From JBFGCT01 sp963825565 (GTDB lineage: Bacteria; Actinomycetota; Acidimicrobiia; Acidimicrobiales; Ilumatobacteraceae), in NCBI GenBank assembly GCA_963825565.1, contig CAWGTW010000003.1, forward strand, positions 175,699-239,698: DNA of 64,000 bases. Direction: 5' to 3'. Below are positions 39,531 through 48,024 of this stretch, piece by piece. Both the position numbers and the translations under genes were made by a program. The number at the start of each line of letters is the position of its first letter. Position 1 is the stretch's first letter. The notes beneath the pieces were generated by a model. It made no database searches, was not told where the DNA came from, and worked only from the letters and a program-made list of their open reading frames with translations.

Positions 39531-42073
39531 CCGTGCCGCCCGCCTGGGCGCCCGAGCTCCCGTCCGCCGACGACTGGGTCCGCTGGAGCGTCGAACCCGA
39601 GTGGTCGCGCACGATCGAGGTGGCCGGCCATGACGGCACCACCCGCCGCTGGCACGTGCTCGACACGGCCACGCCGGAGCCGGCGGCGACCGTCGTGTGC
39701 GTTCACGGCAACCCGACGTGGGCCTACGCCTGGATCATGTTCCTCCGGTCGCTCGGCGAGACCTACCGGGTGGTCGCCGTCGACCAACTGGGGATGGGAT
39801 TCAGCGAGCGCGTCGGGCTTCGCCGGTACGCCGAGCGCGTGCGCGATCTCGACGACGTGATCGGTGCGCTCGACATCGATCCGAACATCCCGCTCGTCCT
39901 CGCCGCCCACGACTGGGGTGGGGCGATCGCGATGGGCTGGGCGGTCGACCACGCCGATCGTGTCGACGGGCTGATCCTGTGCAACACCGGTATCGCCGTT
40001 CCCGCCGGCCGCCGGGCGCCCGGCGTCATCCGGCTGGCGGCGTCGGCTCCCCTCCGCGACCTGGTGTGCCGCCGCACCTCCACCTTTGTCGAGGGAACGA
40101 TCCGCCTGTCGCGCGGCCGGCTCGGGCATGCGGAGCGCAATGCGTTCCGGGCGCCCTACCGGACGGCAGCGTCACGTGCGGCCATCGCCGACTTCGTCGG
40201 TGACATCCCGCTGCGGCCGGGTCATCCGTCCGAAGCAGCGCTCGCCGACGTCGCTGCCCGGCTGGGCTCGATCACCGCCCCGGTGCTGCTGGCGTGGGGC
40301 GCCCGCGATCCGGTGTTCGACGACGACTTCGCCGCCGACCTCGCCGGTCGGCTCCCGCGCACGTCGCTGCACCGGTTCCCCGACGCCAACCATCTCGTCA
40401 TGGCCGAAGCCGACGTCGCCGGCACCGCCCGGACCTGGCTGGCCGACGTCCTCCACCCCTCCGGTGAGTCAGGGCGCGAGCAGGTCGCGCCGGATCTCAC
40501 CGGTGATGGGGGGAGGCCATTGTGGGCTGCGCTCGAGGACCGTCGTGACGATCCGGCGATTGCGTTCGTCGATCTTGCCGACGGGCGCGAGGTCAGCTTC
40601 GCGGGCATCGTCGAGCGGATCGAGACGGTCGCCGCGGAGCTGGGCCGGCGCGGGCTCGAGCCCGGCGACCGGGTGGCGATGCTCACGCCGCCGGGCATCG
40701 ACATGGTTGCGGCGATCTTCGGGGTGCTCCGGGCCGGCGGCGTGGCCGTCGTGGCCGATCGCGGGCTGGGGCTGCGCGGGCTGCGGGCCGCCGTCCGCGG
40801 TGCACGGCCCGCCTGGGTCATCGGCCCTCGGCGGGCGCTGGCTGCTGCGGCGACGCTGCGCTGGGCTCCGCGGGCGGTACGGCTCGACGTCGCCGACCTC
40901 CTCGCGGCCGAGCCGGGGGAGCTGCCGTCACCGCCGCTTCCGGGTGATCCGGCCGCCGTGCTCTTCACGTCGGGCGCCACCGGACCGGCGAAGGGCGTGC
41001 GCTATCTCCACCGCCAACTCGCAGCCCAGCGGGACGCGCTCGCCAGCACGTATGGCATCACCGGCGACGACCGGCTGGTCGCTGCGTTCGCCCCGTTCGC
41101 GCTGTTCGGGCCGGCGCTCGGGATCCCGACCGCGCTGCCCGACTGCGACGTGACCACCCCCGGGGAGTTGACCGCGGCCGCGCTCGGCGCAGCCTGCGAG
41201 CGGATCGGCGCGACGCTGGCGTTCGCGTCGCCGGCCGCGCTGGCGAACGTCGTCGCCACCCACGGGTCGATGGGTGCGGACACCGGGCTGAGCGGGCTCC
41301 GAGTCGTCATGTCCGCTGGCGCCCCGGTGCCGTCGGAGACGTTGCACGCCGTCGCCGAACTGGCCTTGAACGCCACGCTGCACACGCCGTACGGGATGAC
41401 CGAGGTGCTGCCGGTCGCCGATATCGATCTCGACTCGATCGACGAGGCTCAGCGCGACGACCCCGGCGGTGGCGTGTGCGTCGGACCCCCGGTTGCAGGG
41501 GCCGCGGTACGGGTCGTCCCGCTCGGGTTCGATCCGGTGCGGCTCCCCGACGCCTGTGCCGTGGGTGAGATGGGGGAGATCCTGGTGTCGGCGCCGTGGA
41601 TGTCGGAGGGGTACGCCGGTCTCTGGCACACCGAGCGCCGTGCGCGCCCGCCGGCCGACGGGCAGCGATGGCATCGCTCGGGCGATGTCGGCCATGTCGA
41701 CGAGCGTGGCCGCCTGTGGGTCGAGGGACGGAGCGTCCACGTCATCACGACCGTCGACGGCCCGGTGACCTCGGTGCCGGTCGAGCGGATCGTCGAGCGC
41801 GGGCTGCCAGGACGGCGGGCCGCGGCGGTCGGTGTCGGCCCGGTCGGGTGCCAGCAGCTCGTGGTCGTGATCGAGGCGCCGGGCGGGTGCGGCCTCGCGT
41901 CGCCCGACGTTGCGGCCGCAGTTCGGTCGCTCGTGACGGTTCCGGTTGCCGCGGTGCTGACGACCAAGCAGCTGCCCGTCGACATCCGCCACAACTCCAA
42001 GATCGACCGGGCGGCGGTCGCCGACTGGGCCGCCAGCCTGCTCGCCGGCCGGCGGGCGCGACGGCTGCGATGA
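39527..42073 (+). CDS. oleBC: OleBC fusion: beta-lactone decarboxylase / beta-lactone synthetase
   Basis: One 848-residue chain carries two olefin-pathway enzymes. Residues about 1-305 are an alpha/beta hydrolase of haloalkane-dehalogenase type (HGNPTWAYAW near 60, nucleophile Asp in AAHDWGG near 128, His in DANHLVM), matching OleB, which decarboxylates beta-lactones to cis-olefins. Residues about 325-848 are an AMP-ligase-fold domain (LFTSGATGPAKGV near 478, YGMTEVLPV, HNSKIDR), matching OleC, which makes the beta-lactone from the beta-hydroxy acid. Fused OleBC is known from actinobacteria such as Micrococcus luteus. GTG at 39527 overlaps oleA, and oleD begins 10 bases downstream. Confidence 0.93.
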   Translation: MTVPPAWAPELPSADDWVRWSVEPEWSRTIEVAGHDGTTRRWHVLDTATPEPAATVVCVHGNPTWAYAWIMFLRSLGETYRVVAVDQLGMGFSERVGLRRYAERVRDLDDVIGALDIDPNIPLVLAAHDWGGAIAMGWAVDHADRVDGLILCNTGIAVPAGRRAPGVIRLAASAPLRDLVCRRTSTFVEGTIRLSRGRLGHAERNAFRAPYRTAASRAAIADFVGDIPLRPGHPSEAALADVAARLGSITAPVLLAWGARDPVFDDDFAADLAGRLPRTSLHRFPDANHLVMAEADVAGTARTWLADVLHPSGESGREQVAPDLTGDGGRPLWAALEDRRDDPAIAFVDLADGREVSFAGIVERIETVAAELGRRGLEPGDRVAMLTPPGIDMVAAIFGVLRAGGVAVVADRGLGLRGLRAAVRGARPAWVIGPRRALAAAATLRWAPRAVRLDVADLLAAEPGELPSPPLPGDPAAVLFTSGATGPAKGVRYLHRQLAAQRDALASTYGITGDDRLVAAFAPFALFGPALGIPTALPDCDVTTPGELTAAALGAACERIGATLAFASPAALANVVATHGSMGADTGLSGLRVVMSAGAPVPSETLHAVAELALNATLHTPYGMTEVLPVADIDLDSIDEAQRDDPGGGVCVGPPVAGAAVRVVPLGFDPVRLPDACAVGEMGEILVSAPWMSEGYAGLWHTERRARPPADGQRWHRSGDVGHVDERGRLWVEGRSVHVITTVDGPVTSVPVERIVERGLPGRRAAAVGVGPVGCQQLVVVIEAPGGCGLASPDVAAAVRSLVTVPVAAVLTTKQLPVDIRHNSKIDRAAVADWAASLLAGRRARRLR

Positions 42074-42083
42074 GGGCTGCGCG

Positions 42084-43082
42084 GTGAGAGTTCTCGTGAC
42101 CGGCGGGTCGAGCCTGATCGGCTCCGAGCTGGCGCGGGCACTGCTCGCCAGGGGCGACGTCGTGCGGTGCTTCCAGCGGCGGGTGGTCGAAGGACGGCCG
42201 CCTGCGATCGAGCAGCTGCTCGGGGACGTGCGCGATCCCGACGCGGTCGGCCGGGCGGCGGTCGGCTGTGACGGCGTCGTTCATCTGGCCGCGAAGGTCG
42301 GTGTGGTGGGGGAGTGGGAGGACTACCGGTCGATCAACGTGGACGGCACCTGCAACGTGCTCGCCGCGGCCAGGGCCGCCGGTGTTCCCAAGGTCGTTCA
42401 CGTGTCGTCGCCGTCCGTGGCCCACGGCGGCGCGGCGATCGTCGGTGGAGCCGCCGAGCCGCCGGTCACCGGGCGTTCGCACGCGTGGTACGCCGAGTCG
42501 AAGGCGCTCGCCGAGTTGCAGGCGCTCGGGCAGTCGGATCGCGAGCTCGCGGTCGTGGCGATCCGACCGCATCTGGTCTGGGGTCCCGGCGACACCCAGC
42601 TCGTCGGTCGGATCGTCGAGCGGGCCTCATCGGGCCGGCTCGCGCTCGTCGGCGGCGGCCGGGCGCTGGTCGACACGACCTACATCGACAACGCCGTCGA
42701 TGCGCTGGTCTGCGCGCTCGATGCCGTCGGGCCGGATGCTCGCTGCTCGGGTCGGGCATACGTCGTCGCCAACGGCGAGCCGCGCCCGATCCGCGAGCTC
42801 GTCGCCGGCATCTGCCGGGCGGCCGGCGTCCCGTTCGAATCGCGCGCCGTGCCATTGCCCGCTGCCAAGGTGGTCGGGTCGTTCGTCGAGCGGCTGTGGC
42901 CGCGCCTTGGTCGTGAGGGTGATCCGCCGATGACCCGATTCCTCGCCGAACAGCTCGGCACCGCCCACTGGTTCGACCCCCGCCCCGCGAGGGAGGACCT
43001 CGGCTGGGAGCCCCTGGTCGGCATCGACGAGGGCCTCGCCCGGCTGGCGGCCTGGTACGACTCGTCGGGTCGCCCGGGCTGA
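42084..43082 (+). CDS. oleD: OleD: NAD(P)H-dependent 2-alkyl-3-ketoacid reductase
   Basis: OleD reduces the OleA product to the 2-alkyl-3-hydroxyacid. The 332-residue protein is an extended SDR with the Rossmann motif VTGGSSLIGSELA, a VHLAAKVG segment, catalytic YAESK, and RPHLVWGPGDTQLV, the pattern of the 3-beta-HSD-like branch to which OleD belongs. The GTG start is 10 bases after oleBC. Together oleA-oleBC-oleD form a full pathway from acyl-CoA to internal olefin. Confidence 0.92.
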   Translation: MRVLVTGGSSLIGSELARALLARGDVVRCFQRRVVEGRPPAIEQLLGDVRDPDAVGRAAVGCDGVVHLAAKVGVVGEWEDYRSINVDGTCNVLAAARAAGVPKVVHVSSPSVAHGGAAIVGGAAEPPVTGRSHAWYAESKALAELQALGQSDRELAVVAIRPHLVWGPGDTQLVGRIVERASSGRLALVGGGRALVDTTYIDNAVDALVCALDAVGPDARCSGRAYVVANGEPRPIRELVAGICRAAGVPFESRAVPLPAAKVVGSFVERLWPRLGREGDPPMTRFLAEQLGTAHWFDPRPAREDLGWEPLVGIDEGLARLAAWYDSSGRPG

Positions 43083-43133
43083 CCTGCGATCCGCTGCCGA
43101 GGTCGACCGGCCGGCCGGTATCCTCGCACCGTT

Positions 43134-43208
43134 GGCGACGTGGCCGAGTGGCTGAGGCAACGGCCTGCAAAGCCGTGTACCCGGGTTCGATTCCCGGCGT
43201 CGCCTCCA
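43134..43208 (+). tRNA. tRNA-Cys (GCA), integration target
   Basis: The 75-base gene pairs ggcgacg with cgtcgcc in the acceptor stem, has anticodon loop CTGCAAA (GCA), U at the discriminator position as expected for tRNA-Cys, and encoded CCA at 43206-43208. TATCCT about 10 bases upstream is a likely -10. Its 3' 27 bases are duplicated at 51939-51965. Confidence 0.97.
43182..43208 (+). repeat. attL core: 3' end of tRNA-Cys
   Basis: The last 27 bases of the tRNA (T arm, acceptor strand and CCA, starting CGGGTTCGATTCCCGG) recur exactly at 51939-51965. A tRNA 3' end repeated beside a tyrosine-integrase element is the standard mark of site-specific integration. Confidence 0.92.
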
Positions 43209-43221
43209 CGTAACTGCTGGT

Positions 43222-43245
43222 CACGGGCCTCGAAAGGGGCCCGTG
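43222..43245. terminator. Hairpin 14 bases after tRNA-Cys
   Basis: CACGGGCC and GGCCCGTG form an 8-bp stem around an 8-base loop. There is no strong T run after it. It may end the tRNA transcript on the element side or be part of the attachment region, since TGGTCAC sequences flank it. Confidence 0.4.
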
Positions 43246-43273
43246 GTCACAGCATGGTCACGAAAGCGATCAC
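43244..43273. repeat. Left candidate integrase arm-type repeat
   Basis: TGGTCACAGCATGGTCAC followed by GAAAGCGATCAC matches 51805-51836 at about three quarters of positions in the same orientation. An extra TGGTCAC lies at 43218-43224. Paired repeats at both element ends are what arm-type integrase sites look like. Confidence 0.45.
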
Positions 43274-43282
43274 TGCTGCTTG

Positions 43283-44184
43283 CCCCTCGTCGCCGACAAG
43301 ACGGGCATCCCGGTCGACAGGATCACCCTCGTCGACGGTGACACCGACCGGGTCCCGACCGGCGGTGGTACCGGCGCGTCGCGGTCGCTCCAGCTCGGTG
43401 GCTCGGCGGTCGCCGGCGCGACCGACGCGATGATCGAGCGGGCCAAGGAGGTCGCCTCGCGGGTGCTCGAAGCCGACGTCGCCGACATCATGGTCGACGT
43501 CGCGACCGGAACCGTCGGTGTCGCGGGCGTTCCGGCCCAGGCGCTGACGTGGGGCGAGCTCGCCGAGCGGGCGGAGTCCGGCGGCGGGCGGCTCGACGGC
43601 CGGTTCGAGTTCGAGCAGGACGGGGCGACGTTCCCGTTCGGCGCGACATCGCGGTCGTCGAGGTCGACGCCGACACGGGACGGGTGCGGTTGATACGCCA
43701 CATCGCGGTCGACGACGCCGGCACGGTGATCAACCCGCTGCTGGTCGAGGGCCAGCAGCACGGGGGCATCGCCGCCGGAATCGGCCAGGCGCTGTACGAG
43801 GAGGTGCGCTTCGACGAGGACGGCAACCCGATCACGTCGAACTTCGCCGACTACGCCATCCCATCGGCTGCGGAACTGCCGATGTTCGAGACGGTGTCGA
43901 CCGAGACGCCGACCCCGCTCAACCCGCTCGGGGCGAAGGGCATCGGCGAGGCGGCGACGGTCGGGTCGACCCCCGCCGTGCAGAACGCGGTCATCGACGC
44001 GGTCGCCCACCTCGGCGTGCGGCACATCGACCTGCCGTGCACGGCCGAGCGGGTCTGGCGGACCATCCGCGACGCCGAAGCCGGCACGCTCGCCGACTCG
44101 TGGCGCCCGCCGCCCGGCTTCTTCGCCCGCATCCGCGACACCACCGAGGACGCCGACGCGGCGGCCGCTGCCGACGGCATCTGA
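43283..44184 (+). pseudogene. Truncated, frameshifted molybdenum hydroxylase large subunit (CoxL-like)
   Basis: The remnant starts abruptly in the middle of the protein (LVADKTGIPVDRI), keeps GGGTGASRSLQLGG, and near 43650 loses one base (GGCGCG-ACATCGCG where the family needs GGCGCGCACATC). It then continues in the next frame as IAVVEVDADTGRVRLIRHI to GAKGIGEAATVGSTPA and a TGA at 44182-44184. These are C-terminal landmarks of aerobic CO dehydrogenase/xanthine dehydrogenase large subunits, including the active-site Glu in GAKGIGEA. About 60% of the protein, including the N-terminus, is missing. It sits inside the att boundaries next to the tRNA, so it was either captured or left by a deletion. 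Confidence 0.85.
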
Positions 44185-44237
44185 CCCGCCTCCCCGGTCC
44201 TGCGGTGAGTCTCAGCGCGAGGGGTTCGCGCTGGAAC

Positions 44238-44540
44238 TCACCGGTGCGAATCGTGGGGCCGCGTGAACGCGATCGCCACCTGCACACCGGCGAGGAACAG
44301 CAGGAGCGGTGCGAGGAAGAACATGGCGATACCGATGGCCGTCGCCGTTCCGGCGGTCAGCGCGAAGAACGCGATGAGGGCGAGGACGAAGGCGGTGACG
44401 CGGAGCAGCGAACGTCGTACCCGGACGAACCCCTCGTACTGGTTCCCGACGCGGCGGTAGACGTCGATCTCGCGGGGGCCGTACATCGGCCCGACGATCC
44501 GGCTGCTCGGGAGTCCGGACGGATTCCTCTTCGGCGCCAC
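44238..44540 (-). CDS. Small two-TM membrane protein after the integrase
   Basis: A GTG at 44540, 4 bases after the integrase stop, opens a 100-codon frame (VAPKRNPSGLPSSRIVG). It has a soluble start with YGPREIDVYRRVGNQYEGF and two adjacent hydrophobic segments near residues 48-92. I recognise no family. The close spacing suggests co-transcription with the integrase. It may be a cargo gene of the element. Confidence 0.6.
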   Translation of the reverse strand: MAPKRNPSGLPSSRIVGPMYGPREIDVYRRVGNQYEGFVRVRRSLLRVTAFVLALIAFFALTAGTATAIGIAMFFLAPLLLFLAGVQVAIAFTRPHDSHR

Positions 44541-44544
44541 GGGA

Positions 44545-45741
44545 TCACGGTACCGGGCCAACGGCGAGATCCAGGCCCTCGAGGGCGCTGGCCGCACCGC
44601 CCCCGATGAACGCTGCAACGCTCGTAGCAGCCGCCTCGTCGTCGCCGGGCAGGACGTGGGCGTACACCTTGAGCGTGACTCCGACGTTTGCGTGACCGAG
44701 GCGCTTCGACAGCACATCCGGTCGCAAGCCTGACGCCAGCGCCGCCGTCGCGTACGAGTGACGTACATCGTGGAGTCTGATCGCTCGAAGGTTCGCCCGC
44801 TTCGTGATCGCATGGAATCGACGCGTCAGCACTTGGGGATGAACCCGCGAACCATCCGGCTCGGTGACGACGAGATCGTCTTCGTCGCGCCAACCCGCGC
44901 CCATCAAGAGTCGCTCTTGCGCCTGAGTGCTTCGCCATGCCTTGAGTGCCGCCGCGGTTGCGTCATCGAGTGCCAGTCCGCGTCGGCCGGCCTTCGTCTT
45001 GGGAGTTCCGATCTCCGGGCGGCTGCCCACCATCGTCATGGTCTGAACGATCCGCACGTGCTTCGCGGTGAGGTCTACGTCGGACCATCGCAGCCCGAGC
45101 AGTTCGCCGCGGCGAATCCCGGTCGTGGCCAGCAGATGCCAAGGGCCGGCGAGTCGGTCGTCACTGCTCGCCACGATGAAGCGGCCGAGTTCGTTGGCGG
45201 ACCATGCTCGCATCTCCGGGCCGACATCCTTCGGCTGATCTGCTGCGTCGGCCGGATTGATCGCGAGTCGCCGCCATCGGACCGCGTCCTTGAACGCCCG
45301 GTGCAACATGCCGTGCACGTTCCGCACCGTCTTGGGGGAGAGGCCCCCAGTGACGCCGGAGGCTCCTGTACGCCCTCGTGTAAGTAGGTCGCCGTACAAG
45401 GCGTTCAGCATCGCACCGTCGACAGTCGCGAGCTCGGCGTTGCCGATTCGGGGGATTACGTATGACTTGATCGTCTGCCCGTAGCTCGCGGCGGTCGACG
45501 GCTTCAGCGTCGGCACCTTCGCCGGCAGCCACTCGTCGAGCAGGAAACGAGCGACGCTCGTTCGCGATGGACGGACGTAGGTGCCGCGTGACCGCTCGGA
45601 CACCACGTCGGCTTCGGCGGCGAGTGCCTCCTTCTTCGTCTTGAACCCGCGTCGGCGGGCCTGCTGACGCTTCCCACCGATCGGCGGGAGATCGATGACG
45701 TAGTACCACGTGTTGCGCTTGGGGTCCTTCTTGACGCTCAT
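44545..45741 (-). CDS. int: Tyrosine recombinase (phage integrase)
   Basis: The 398-residue enzyme catalyses integration into and excision from tRNA-Cys. It has an N-terminal AP2-like arm-binding part (NTWYYVIDLPPIGGKRQQ), a SAM-like core-binding domain (about 60-165) and a C-terminal catalytic domain with the full set Arg210 (TGIRRGE), His324-x-x-Arg327 (LHDVRH), His350 and nucleophile Tyr360 (LKVYAHV). The ATG at 45741 overlaps the upstream gene's stop as ATGA, which fixes the start over the upstream ATG at 45867. The enzyme looks active. Confidence 0.95.
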   Translation of the reverse strand: MSVKKDPKRNTWYYVIDLPPIGGKRQQARRRGFKTKKEALAAEADVVSERSRGTYVRPSRTSVARFLLDEWLPAKVPTLKPSTAASYGQTIKSYVIPRIGNAELATVDGAMLNALYGDLLTRGRTGASGVTGGLSPKTVRNVHGMLHRAFKDAVRWRRLAINPADAADQPKDVGPEMRAWSANELGRFIVASSDDRLAGPWHLLATTGIRRGELLGLRWSDVDLTAKHVRIVQTMTMVGSRPEIGTPKTKAGRRGLALDDATAAALKAWRSTQAQERLLMGAGWRDEDDLVVTEPDGSRVHPQVLTRRFHAITKRANLRAIRLHDVRHSYATAALASGLRPDVLSKRLGHANVGVTLKVYAHVLPGDDEAAATSVAAFIGGGAASALEGLDLAVGPVP

Positions 45742-46346
45742 CGCTTCGGCCCTATTCCGTCGAGGAGTCCCGCTCGCCTCGCCTTGCCAATGCGCTTCGC
45801 TGCCCCATCCTTCGACAGGTGGAAAGCCTTGCGCACCGCTTCGTTGGTCGGCTTGTCGTCCTTCCATGCCTCTCGGTACACCCTTGCGACCTCCGCGAGA
45901 ACATCTCCAGTGAGTAGCTGACCCCGCTGGGGCTTTCGGGTGACCAGCGATTCTGACAACGAACCAACTTCGTCGACCACCACTGGGTCACTCAGCTCGC
46001 CGGACCACGAGGGATCTTGCGACATCACTTCTCCGTGGCCGCGTATTTCAGCTCGACTTTGCTTCAGCATCTCCCCGAGCGGCAGCTGGCGAATGAGTTG
46101 AGCAGTCACAGGTTCCGAGCCGCTGGCTGTTGCCCGGACGCGCACTTCGACTGGTTCCGGCCTGCCATCGAGGATCCGCCACCAGGTCTCAACCATCCTC
46201 CCCTCATGTACGGCTGTCGTCCAGACCCGGAACTCCTCGCCCCGCCAATACGAAGGCGTTGCCGGGCCGGAGGGAGCAGATCTCGACGGCGGCGAGATAA
46301 ACGACCGGGTCGTGAAGCTCGGGTAGGGGTAGCGCTCGCTGTTCAC
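45738..46346 (-). CDS. Element-encoded protein with C-terminal HTH-like region
   Basis: The 202-residue product from the GTG at 46344-46346 has a mixed N-terminal half containing YWRGEEFRVWTTAVHEGRMVE and a C-terminal helical part (VARVYREAWKDDKPTNEAV, then FHLSKDGAAKRIGKARRAG) that looks like a helix-turn-helix. It overlaps the integrase by 4 bases and is divergent from the excisionase-like gene. A regulatory role in the integrase transcript is inferred. No named family recognised. Confidence 0.65.
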   Translation of the reverse strand: MNSERYPYPSFTTRSFISPPSRSAPSGPATPSYWRGEEFRVWTTAVHEGRMVETWWRILDGRPEPVEVRVRATASGSEPVTAQLIRQLPLGEMLKQSRAEIRGHGEVMSQDPSWSGELSDPVVVDEVGSLSESLVTRKPQRGQLLTGDVLAEVARVYREAWKDDKPTNEAVRKAFHLSKDGAAKRIGKARRAGLLDGIGPKR

Positions 46347-46446
46347 GTGCCCAACCCTACAGACAGAAGGGCAGACAATACAAGGGCATATGCCGTACGC
46401 AACGGGTAATCTTCGCAATACCACCTAGCACCGGAGGCGACGCGAC

Positions 46447-46668
46447 GTGATCACACTGGACCCATCCCGCAACCCGACGCTCAGCGTTGACGAGTTCGCG
46501 ATTGTGGCTGGCATCTCGCGATCGACTGCGTTCGCAGCCGTGCACCAAGGCCAGGTGCCATCGATCAGGCTCGGCAGACGCATCAGGATTCCCACGGCGG
46601 CCGTTTGTCGAATGCTGGCACTCGACGGAGGTTCCGAGGCTTGCGTTGCCGAGGGCAGCGAGTCATGA
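46447..46668 (+). CDS. Excisionase-like helix-turn-helix protein
   Basis: The 73-residue product (GTG start) has a MerR/AlpA-type winged HTH: LSVDEFAIVAGISRSTAFAA followed by GQVPSIRLGRRIRIP. Proteins of this form act as recombination directionality factors or element regulators. It is the first gene of the rightward element operon and is divergent from the integrase group. The next gene's ATG overlaps its stop as ATGA. Confidence 0.75.
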   Translation: MITLDPSRNPTLSVDEFAIVAGISRSTAFAAVHQGQVPSIRLGRRIRIPTAAVCRMLALDGGSEACVAEGSES

Positions 46669-47018
46669 GCACCGAACCACCGGAGGGCTTCGGTGGCGTC
46701 GGCCGCCAAGTGGGACCGTTGCGGCAGGACTATGGGGAAGGTTGGGCCAATCTCGTGTGCGATCGGTGCGGCGCGAGTTGGGTTGGTCTGATCGATGAGC
46801 GCTGCGGCTGGTGCATCCGCATGTTCGAGTTACTGGTCGATGCTCACCGCAAGGTGATGCTGCGTCCGGACTTGCCGGCTGTCGGTGATGTGGGTCGTGA
46901 TCGGGCGTTGCGGGCGTGGATGGATCGGCTGGCGGTCGCGGTGCAGTCGGACGTGGTGACGCGGGTCGAGGCGGAGTGTGCGTTGCGGCGGGAGGTGGCC
47001 CGTGACCGTGCTGCCTGA
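46665..47018 (+). CDS. Zinc-ribbon protein of the element
   Basis: The 117-residue product starts MSTEPPEGFGG and has two Cys pairs, CDRCGASW and CGWC, about 10 residues apart, a probable zinc ribbon. An Arg-rich helical C-terminus follows. It overlaps the excisionase-like gene by 4 bases and the ATPase gene by 17. A DNA-binding role is plausible. No named family is recognised. Confidence 0.65.
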   Translation: MSTEPPEGFGGVGRQVGPLRQDYGEGWANLVCDRCGASWVGLIDERCGWCIRMFELLVDAHRKVMLRPDLPAVGDVGRDRALRAWMDRLAVAVQSDVVTRVEAECALRREVARDRAA

Positions 47019-48024
47019 TCTCGTCGACGAGTTTCATGAGCGCCTTGCCGCCGCTGATCCGCCGTCGATGCTGGCGGCGCGAATCCGATCGAAGCTGTTG
47101 ACGACCGGGCAGCTTGCGGACATCCGCCCACCGGAGGCGATCGTCGGCGGGCTGCTCTATCGGGACAGTCTCGCCACCTTGTACGGCCCGTCAGGTTCCG
47201 GCAAGTCCCATGTCGTGATCGACCTGGCAATGACGCTCGCCTCCGATCTCGACGACTGGCACGGCGTGCCCATAACGACCGGTGACGTGCTGTACGTGGT
47301 CGCTGAGGGTGTGTCGGGTGTGTCGCTGCGTACCGACGCCTGGCAGACCGCACACGGCACTGACGGCCGCGTGACGTGGTATCCCGAGGCGCTCGCGCTC
47401 AACGATTCCGGTTGGGTGTCGGCGTTGTGCGAGGTGGTCGCTGAGATGCGGCCGGCGTTGATCGTGATCGACACCCTCGCCCGTGCCATCGTCGGCGCGG
47501 ACGAGTCATCGGCGCGAGACATCGGCGAAGTGATCCACCACCTCGACCGCATCCGCATCGCGTCCGATGGGGCGTGCGTGCTGCTCGTCCATCACTCCGG
47601 CAAGCAGACCTCCGCCGGTGCCCGGGGCAGTTCGGCGCTGCGGGCGGCGATGACCACCGAACTCGAACTCACCGGCAATCCCGACGACCGCATGACGTTG
47701 TACTGCCGAAAGCAGAAAGACGCACCCGAAACGACCGCACGGCACTTCAAGCTGATCGCCGTTGCCGGCACCAAGTCCGCAGTGATCGAACCGACGTCCG
47801 GGCGCGGTACGAGCGGACCCGATGCCGCAGAGGCAACCCTGGCGGCGCTTGAGGGCATCGCTGGACCCGAGGGCGTCACCTCGGCAGCGTGGAAAGCCGC
47901 CGCGGGCAGAGCGGCGCGAACGTTCTTCCGCCACCGCGAGGCGCTCTGCTCAAGCGGACGCGTCGTCGACGTGGGCACCAAGAGCAATCCGCTCTACAGA
48001 CCGGCGGCATCCGATGAGCACTGA
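47002..48024 (+). CDS. RepA-like RecA-fold ATPase (AAA_25)
   Basis: The 340-residue protein has Walker A LYGPSGSGKSHVVID (Gly62-Ser69), Walker B PALIVIDTLARAI near residue 155, and LLVHHSGKQTSAGARGSSA with the sensor His. This is the RepA/AAA_25 helicase-loader-like family used by plasmids and small phage elements for replication initiation. A short C-terminal domain follows (SAAWKAAAGRAARTFF), likely a winged helix. The GTG start overlaps the zinc-ribbon gene. The presence of a replication protein suggests the excised element replicates. Confidence 0.85.
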   Translation: MTVLPDLVDEFHERLAAADPPSMLAARIRSKLLTTGQLADIRPPEAIVGGLLYRDSLATLYGPSGSGKSHVVIDLAMTLASDLDDWHGVPITTGDVLYVVAEGVSGVSLRTDAWQTAHGTDGRVTWYPEALALNDSGWVSALCEVVAEMRPALIVIDTLARAIVGADESSARDIGEVIHHLDRIRIASDGACVLLVHHSGKQTSAGARGSSALRAAMTTELELTGNPDDRMTLYCRKQKDAPETTARHFKLIAVAGTKSAVIEPTSGRGTSGPDAAEATLAALEGIAGPEGVTSAAWKAAAGRAARTFFRHREALCSSGRVVDVGTKSNPLYRPAASDEH

